A DNA stretch of 7,299 bases from an uncultured Collinsella sp. Its GTDB lineage: Bacteria; Actinomycetota; Coriobacteriia; Coriobacteriales; Coriobacteriaceae. Location of the stretch: assembly GCA_938005465.1 (NCBI GenBank), contig CALLNU010000002.1, forward strand, positions 1 through 7,299. Direction: 5' to 3'. The position numbers and the translations under genes are program-made. Shown one piece after another: positions 4,857 through 7,299 of the stretch (position 1 is the first letter of the stretch; every line of letters begins with the position of its first letter). The notes under the pieces are model-generated. The model was not told the DNA's origin. It saw nothing but the letters and a program-made list of their open reading frames with translations, and ran no database searches.

Positions 4857-5677
4857 TCCCGAGAACAAGATCACGCGCTCCGACCTCGTCAAGAGCGCCG
4901 TCAACGTCGGCGCCCTGGGCATGGAGTTCTCCTGGACCTACTACAAGCAGATGAACATCGCCTTCTGCCTGATGGTCGCCAACATGCTCAAGAAGATCTA
5001 CGCCGGCCGCCCCGACGACTACGCCGAGGCCCTGCACCGCCACTGCGCGTTCTTCAACATCACCGTCCAGTTCGCCCCGTTCGTCGGCGGCATCGCGATG
5101 GCCATGGAGGAGAAGGTCGCCCGCGGCGAGATCGAGCCCGAGAGCGTCAACGACGTCAAGGCCGCCCTCATGGGCCCGCTGTCCGGCATCGGCGACTCCA
5201 TCTTCCTGTCGACGCTGCGCGTGGTCGCCGCCGCGGTGGGCATCAGCCTGTGCCAGGCCGGCAACCCCTTCGGCCCCATCGCCTTCCTGCTCATCTACAA
5301 CGTCCCCGGCTTCGCGCTGCGCGTCTGGGGCGCCGTCAAGGGCTACGAGCTGGGCGTGGGCTTCCTGGACGAGGCCCAGAGGACCGGCCTCATGCAGAAG
5401 ATCATGACCTGCGTGGGCATCGTGGGCGTCATGGTCGTGGGCGCCATGTGCAAGGACATGTTCTGGGCCAGCATCCCGGTGGCCATCGGCTCGGGCGAGG
5501 ACGCCCAGACCCTCCAGGACATCCTGGACGGCATCATGCCCGGCATGCTCGGCATGATCGCCTTCTGGCTGTACTACTGGCTGCTGTCCAAGAAGATCAA
5601 CCCCATGGTGCTGATCGTGGCCACCATGGTCGTGGGCATCATCGGCGCGTTCTTCGGCGTGCTGGCGTAAGGGCCCG
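4641..5677 (+). repeat. 1037-bp direct repeat, copy 2 (EIIC 3' part plus EIID)
   Basis: Second copy of the repeat at 1849-2885, in direct orientation at an offset of 2792 bases. Flanking sequences differ: before it lies the diverged EIIC copy 2 N-terminal half, and after it an unrelated terminator. Confidence 0.95.
4846..5670 (+). CDS. PTS mannose-family EIID component, copy 2
   Basis: Identical to the EIID at 2054-2878 in every base compared. It would be the membrane partner of EIIC copy 2. It has the same family hallmarks (LMGPLSGIGDSIF, AMAMEE, GVGFLDEAQ), the same FFNITV variant in place of FFNTHP, and the same overlap of 11 bases with the EIIC stop. As in copy 1, the ATG at 4846 is favoured over the ATG at 4837 because of its spacing from GGAAGGGG (4829-4836). 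Identity continues seven bases past the stop codon and then ends abruptly. Two identical EIIDs beside different EIICs imply that EIID does not by itself set the substrate difference between the two systems. Confidence 0.94.
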   Translation: MTSSPENKITRSDLVKSAVNVGALGMEFSWTYYKQMNIAFCLMVANMLKKIYAGRPDDYAEALHRHCAFFNITVQFAPFVGGIAMAMEEKVARGEIEPESVNDVKAALMGPLSGIGDSIFLSTLRVVAAAVGISLCQAGNPFGPIAFLLIYNVPGFALRVWGAVKGYELGVGFLDEAQRTGLMQKIMTCVGIVGVMVVGAMCKDMFWASIPVAIGSGEDAQTLQDILDGIMPGMLGMIAFWLYYWLLSKKINPMVLIVATMVVGIIGAFFGVLA

Positions 5678-5704
5678 GCTGCATAGATTTTCGTTGCAAC
5701 CTGG

Positions 5705-5744
5705 AAAGGGGATGGAGCAGGTCTATGCCCTCCATCCCCTTTTT
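5705..5744 (+). terminator. Intrinsic terminator after EIIC2-EIID2
   Basis: AAAGGGGATGGAG (5705-5717) pairs perfectly with CTCCATCCCCTTT (5730-5742), giving a stem of up to 13 pairs around a 12-base loop. The T-tract at 5740-5744 follows directly. It is unrelated in sequence to the terminator after EIID copy 1. The Shine-Dalgarno of the MFS gene starts 7 bases after it. Confidence 0.93.
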
Positions 5745-5761
5745 GTATAGAAGGAGTTCGT

Positions 5762-6976
5762 ATGTTCGCGAAGGATCGCGAAGCAATGCGCCTGACGCCG
5801 GCGGAGGTCAGGCTGATTCTTATTGAGTCCCTGCAGTGGTGCGCCAACAACGCGGTCTACTTTTTAGGGCTTATCGGTGCGGCCACGTATGATCTGGCCG
5901 GCACGGCCTTTTTGGTTGCCGCCATTACGCTCGTGCGCAATCTTATGACGTCGGCGGGCAATATGGTGTCGGGTTCGGTCATCGATCGCTTTGGACCGCG
6001 CCGGACGTCATTTGTGACGTGCGTGATTACGGCTGTGCTATCGCTTGGCGTGGGGTTGGCGCCGCTGTCTGTCCCCGGGCTTGTGTTTGCCGCGTGCGTC
6101 TTGGGGCTTGCGGGCGGCTTTATCAACACCTGCACGCATGCGTTTCCGGGATACCTGGAGTCGACCACCGAGGGCCGTACCCGCGTGAACGGTCTCATGG
6201 TGTTCTACAGCAATATCGCCTATACCGCTGGCCCGCTGCTCGGCGGTGCCATCGTGAGCTGTTTTGCCACGCAATCGGTCTACCTGCTCATGGCGGGCAT
6301 GATGGGTGTGGCGGCCGTGCTCTCCTTGGGCTGTCGCGAGTGCGTTGTTCCCGCAAAAGGGGAAAAGCCGAAGGGCGGTATTCTGGGCGGCATGGCCGAG
6401 GGTGCGCGACTTACGTTTCGCGACCACGACCTGCGCCTCATCTTTATCTCGGGCTTTTTGGGATTCTTTGCGTTTGGCGCGTTTGATTCGCTTGAGTCGT
6501 TGTTCTACCGTGATGTGCTCAACGTGGATATCGTCTGGCTGGGCTGGCTGTCCTCTGTCGTGGGCCTCACTTCCTCGGTGGGCGCGTTCATCCTGACCAA
6601 GCTTTCTGCTCGCCATGTCAACCTACGATTGCTGCTCGGCGCGCTCATGGCCGTGGGCATTGGGTCCATGGTGTACGTGGGCACAGATATGCTGGGGGTC
6701 GCGATTGTCGGTCAGGCGATTAACGGTCTGGCCTGGGGGTTCCTGGAGCCGCTGCAGATGATCTTGATTCAGGAGCGCGCCGACATCAAATACCTGGGGC
6801 GCATTACCGGCTTTGTGCGTTTTGGCCTGATGAGCGCCGGCGTGCTGCCGCTGCTGGCGGCTCCGTTTTTGGCGGAGGCTTTGGGTGTCCAGGCAGTGCT
6901 ATTTGGGGCATCGACCATTATTGCGCTGGTAGGAACGCTGTTCTTTGTCACACAAGGGAGGCGCCAGAGGTATTAG
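5762..6976 (+). CDS. MFS transporter
   Basis: A 404-residue major facilitator superfamily permease, the usual length for twelve transmembrane helices. The MFS motif A loop between helices 2 and 3 is visible as GSVIDRFGPRR at 71-81 (Asp75, Arg76, Arg80, Arg81). Helical segments follow through both halves, with a basic cytoplasmic linker around RECVVPAKGEKPKGG before the second six-helix bundle. The ATG at 5762 has AAGGAG (5751-5756) 5 bases upstream. It starts 17 bases after the T-tract of the strong terminator that ends the EIIC-EIID operon, so it depends on read-through or on a promoter I cannot see. Codon use is more T-rich than in the adjacent EIID. The substrate cannot be read from the sequence; import or export of a related sugar derivative is only a contextual guess. 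Confidence 0.9.
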   Translation: MFAKDREAMRLTPAEVRLILIESLQWCANNAVYFLGLIGAATYDLAGTAFLVAAITLVRNLMTSAGNMVSGSVIDRFGPRRTSFVTCVITAVLSLGVGLAPLSVPGLVFAACVLGLAGGFINTCTHAFPGYLESTTEGRTRVNGLMVFYSNIAYTAGPLLGGAIVSCFATQSVYLLMAGMMGVAAVLSLGCRECVVPAKGEKPKGGILGGMAEGARLTFRDHDLRLIFISGFLGFFAFGAFDSLESLFYRDVLNVDIVWLGWLSSVVGLTSSVGAFILTKLSARHVNLRLLLGALMAVGIGSMVYVGTDMLGVAIVGQAINGLAWGFLEPLQMILIQERADIKYLGRITGFVRFGLMSAGVLPLLAAPFLAEALGVQAVLFGASTIIALVGTLFFVTQGRRQRY

Positions 6977-6994
6977 CTATACATTCAATTCTAA

Positions 6995-7010
6995 TTTAAT
7001 ACCACTCATC
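6995..7010 (-). promoter_or_regulatory. Inverted copy of the AGTGGTATTAAA element
   Basis: TTTAATACCACTCATC is the reverse complement of GATAAGTGGTATTAAA at 7049-7064 with one mismatch in 16 bases. It lies 19 bases after the MFS stop codon. A second binding site about 54 bases from the promoter-proximal one would suit cooperative binding or a DNA loop. Confidence 0.6.
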
Positions 7011-7052
7011 AGAGAATTTCGACCGTTCACCGAGGATTGGAACAGATTGATA

Positions 7053-7064
7053 AGTGGTATTAAA
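7053..7064 (+). promoter_or_regulatory. Operator-like element AGTGGTATTAAA, upstream of the SIS gene
   Basis: Exact copy of the element at 3902-3913, in the same place relative to the -10 box (31 bases). It is half of the inverted repeat with 6995-7006. Confidence 0.65.
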
Positions 7065-7089
7065 AACATCTTAGGTGTATGTCTATAAT
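7060..7089 (+). promoter_or_regulatory. Promoter of the downstream SIS gene
   Basis: TATAAT at 7084-7089 with a weak -35 (TTAAAA, 7060-7065) 18 bases upstream. This is the same architecture as the promoter at 3909-3938. The leader to the ATG at 7147 is about 50 bases, much shorter than that of EIIC copy 2. Confidence 0.72.
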
Positions 7090-7098
7090 TGATATCGA
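7087..7098 (+). promoter_or_regulatory. Operator-like element AATTGATATCGA overlapping the -10
   Basis: Third member of the AATTGRTATC family, at the same position relative to TATAAT as the element at 3936-3947. Confidence 0.55.
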
Positions 7099-7146
7099 AA
7101 AGAAACGCGATACATAGATTCGCGTGCAGGACAGAAAGGAAAAGCC

Positions 7147-7299
7147 ATGAAGGAAACCGAGAAGATCGAGATCATGCACTTTAGCCAGGAGGGCTATCTC
7201 GAGGACGGCAAGAACGTCTATGAGACCGGCAAGAAGATGATCGAGCTCGCCGACAAGGTCGCCGACGAGGGCTACGACGCCGTGTTCCTGATGGGCGTC
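7147..7299 (+). CDS. Probable SIS-domain sugar-phosphate enzyme, N-terminal fragment
   Basis: The first 51 residues of a gene that runs off the window. The ATG at 7147 has AAAGGA (7135-7140) 6 bases upstream. The protein begins MKETEKIEIMHFSQEGYLED, followed by a charged helix (TGKKMIELADKVADEGY) and a strand, DAVFLMGV, cut at the window edge. A leading helix followed by a hydrophobic strand ending in G-V is how SIS proteins of the FrlB/AgaS type enter the first Rossmann-like strand that normally continues into a Gly/Ser-rich sugar-phosphate loop. That loop is not in the window, so the family call is provisional. The position matches the other end of the window, where a SIS protein precedes EIIA-EIIB-EIIC-EIID, so a further PTS operon may follow. 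Confidence 0.55.
   Translation, partial: MKETEKIEIMHFSQEGYLEDGKNVYETGKKMIELADKVADEGYDAVFLMGV

Noticed and set aside
1849..5677. The direct repeats as ends of a composite mobile element
   Set aside because: The repeats are PTS coding sequence. No transposase, terminal inverted repeats or target-site duplication is visible, so duplication or gene conversion explains them better.
4768..5850. Long minus-strand open frame of 360 codons, and a similar one at 1237-2130 (297 codons)
   Set aside because: Both are His/Asp/Gly-rich low-complexity shadows of the GC-rich EIIC/EIID genes, antisense to strongly conserved protein families.

Overview
The window comes from a GC-rich bacterium with many C- or G-ending codons and tightly packed sugar-transport operons. 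This style fits a gut actinobacterium of the Coriobacteriia (Collinsella-like). That placement is an inference from composition and gene content; no rRNA or other phylogenetic marker is present. All recognisable genes lie on the + strand.

Layout. (1) Positions 2-2878 hold the end of a SIS-domain sugar-phosphate enzyme followed by a complete mannose-family PTS permease: EIIA, EIIB, EIIC, EIID. A clear intrinsic terminator closes it at 2908-2938. (2) Positions 2967-3857 hold a lone EamA/DMT-type permease that starts only 28 bases after that terminator. (3) Positions 3858-4082 hold no gene but carry a promoter, operator-like repeats and a structured leader of about 137 nt. (4) Positions 4083-5670 hold a second EIIC-EIID pair without its own EIIA or EIIB, closed by a strong terminator at 5705-5744. 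(5) Positions 5762-6976 hold an MFS permease starting 17 bases after that terminator. (6) Positions 6977-7146 hold a second promoter/operator region that closely resembles the one at 3902-3948. (7) From 7147 to the window end is the N-terminus of a probable second SIS-domain enzyme.

How the genes work together. The PTS parts would import and phosphorylate a sugar or sugar derivative: EI/HPr to EIIA (His9) to EIIB (His13) to substrate bound in EIIC/EIID. The SIS-domain enzymes would process the resulting phosphosugar. A mannose-type PTS beside SIS proteins ending in an RRYY...Y tail recalls fructoselysine/glucoselysine (Amadori product) deglycase systems such as FrlB or GfrE/GfrF. The substrate assignment is an inference; hexosamines are an alternative.

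The most notable point is that the last 30% of EIIC plus all of EIID is present twice as a 1037-bp repeat with no differences seen (1849-2885 and 4641-5677). The first 178 residues of the two EIICs differ at roughly a quarter of positions. This suggests recent gene conversion, or a shared constant half joined to variable substrate-facing halves. The second notable point is a common regulatory cassette (AGTGGTATTAAA, fixed spacing, TATAAT, AATTGRTATC) in front of both the orphan EIIC-EIID operon and the downstream SIS gene, with an extra inverted copy upstream of the latter.
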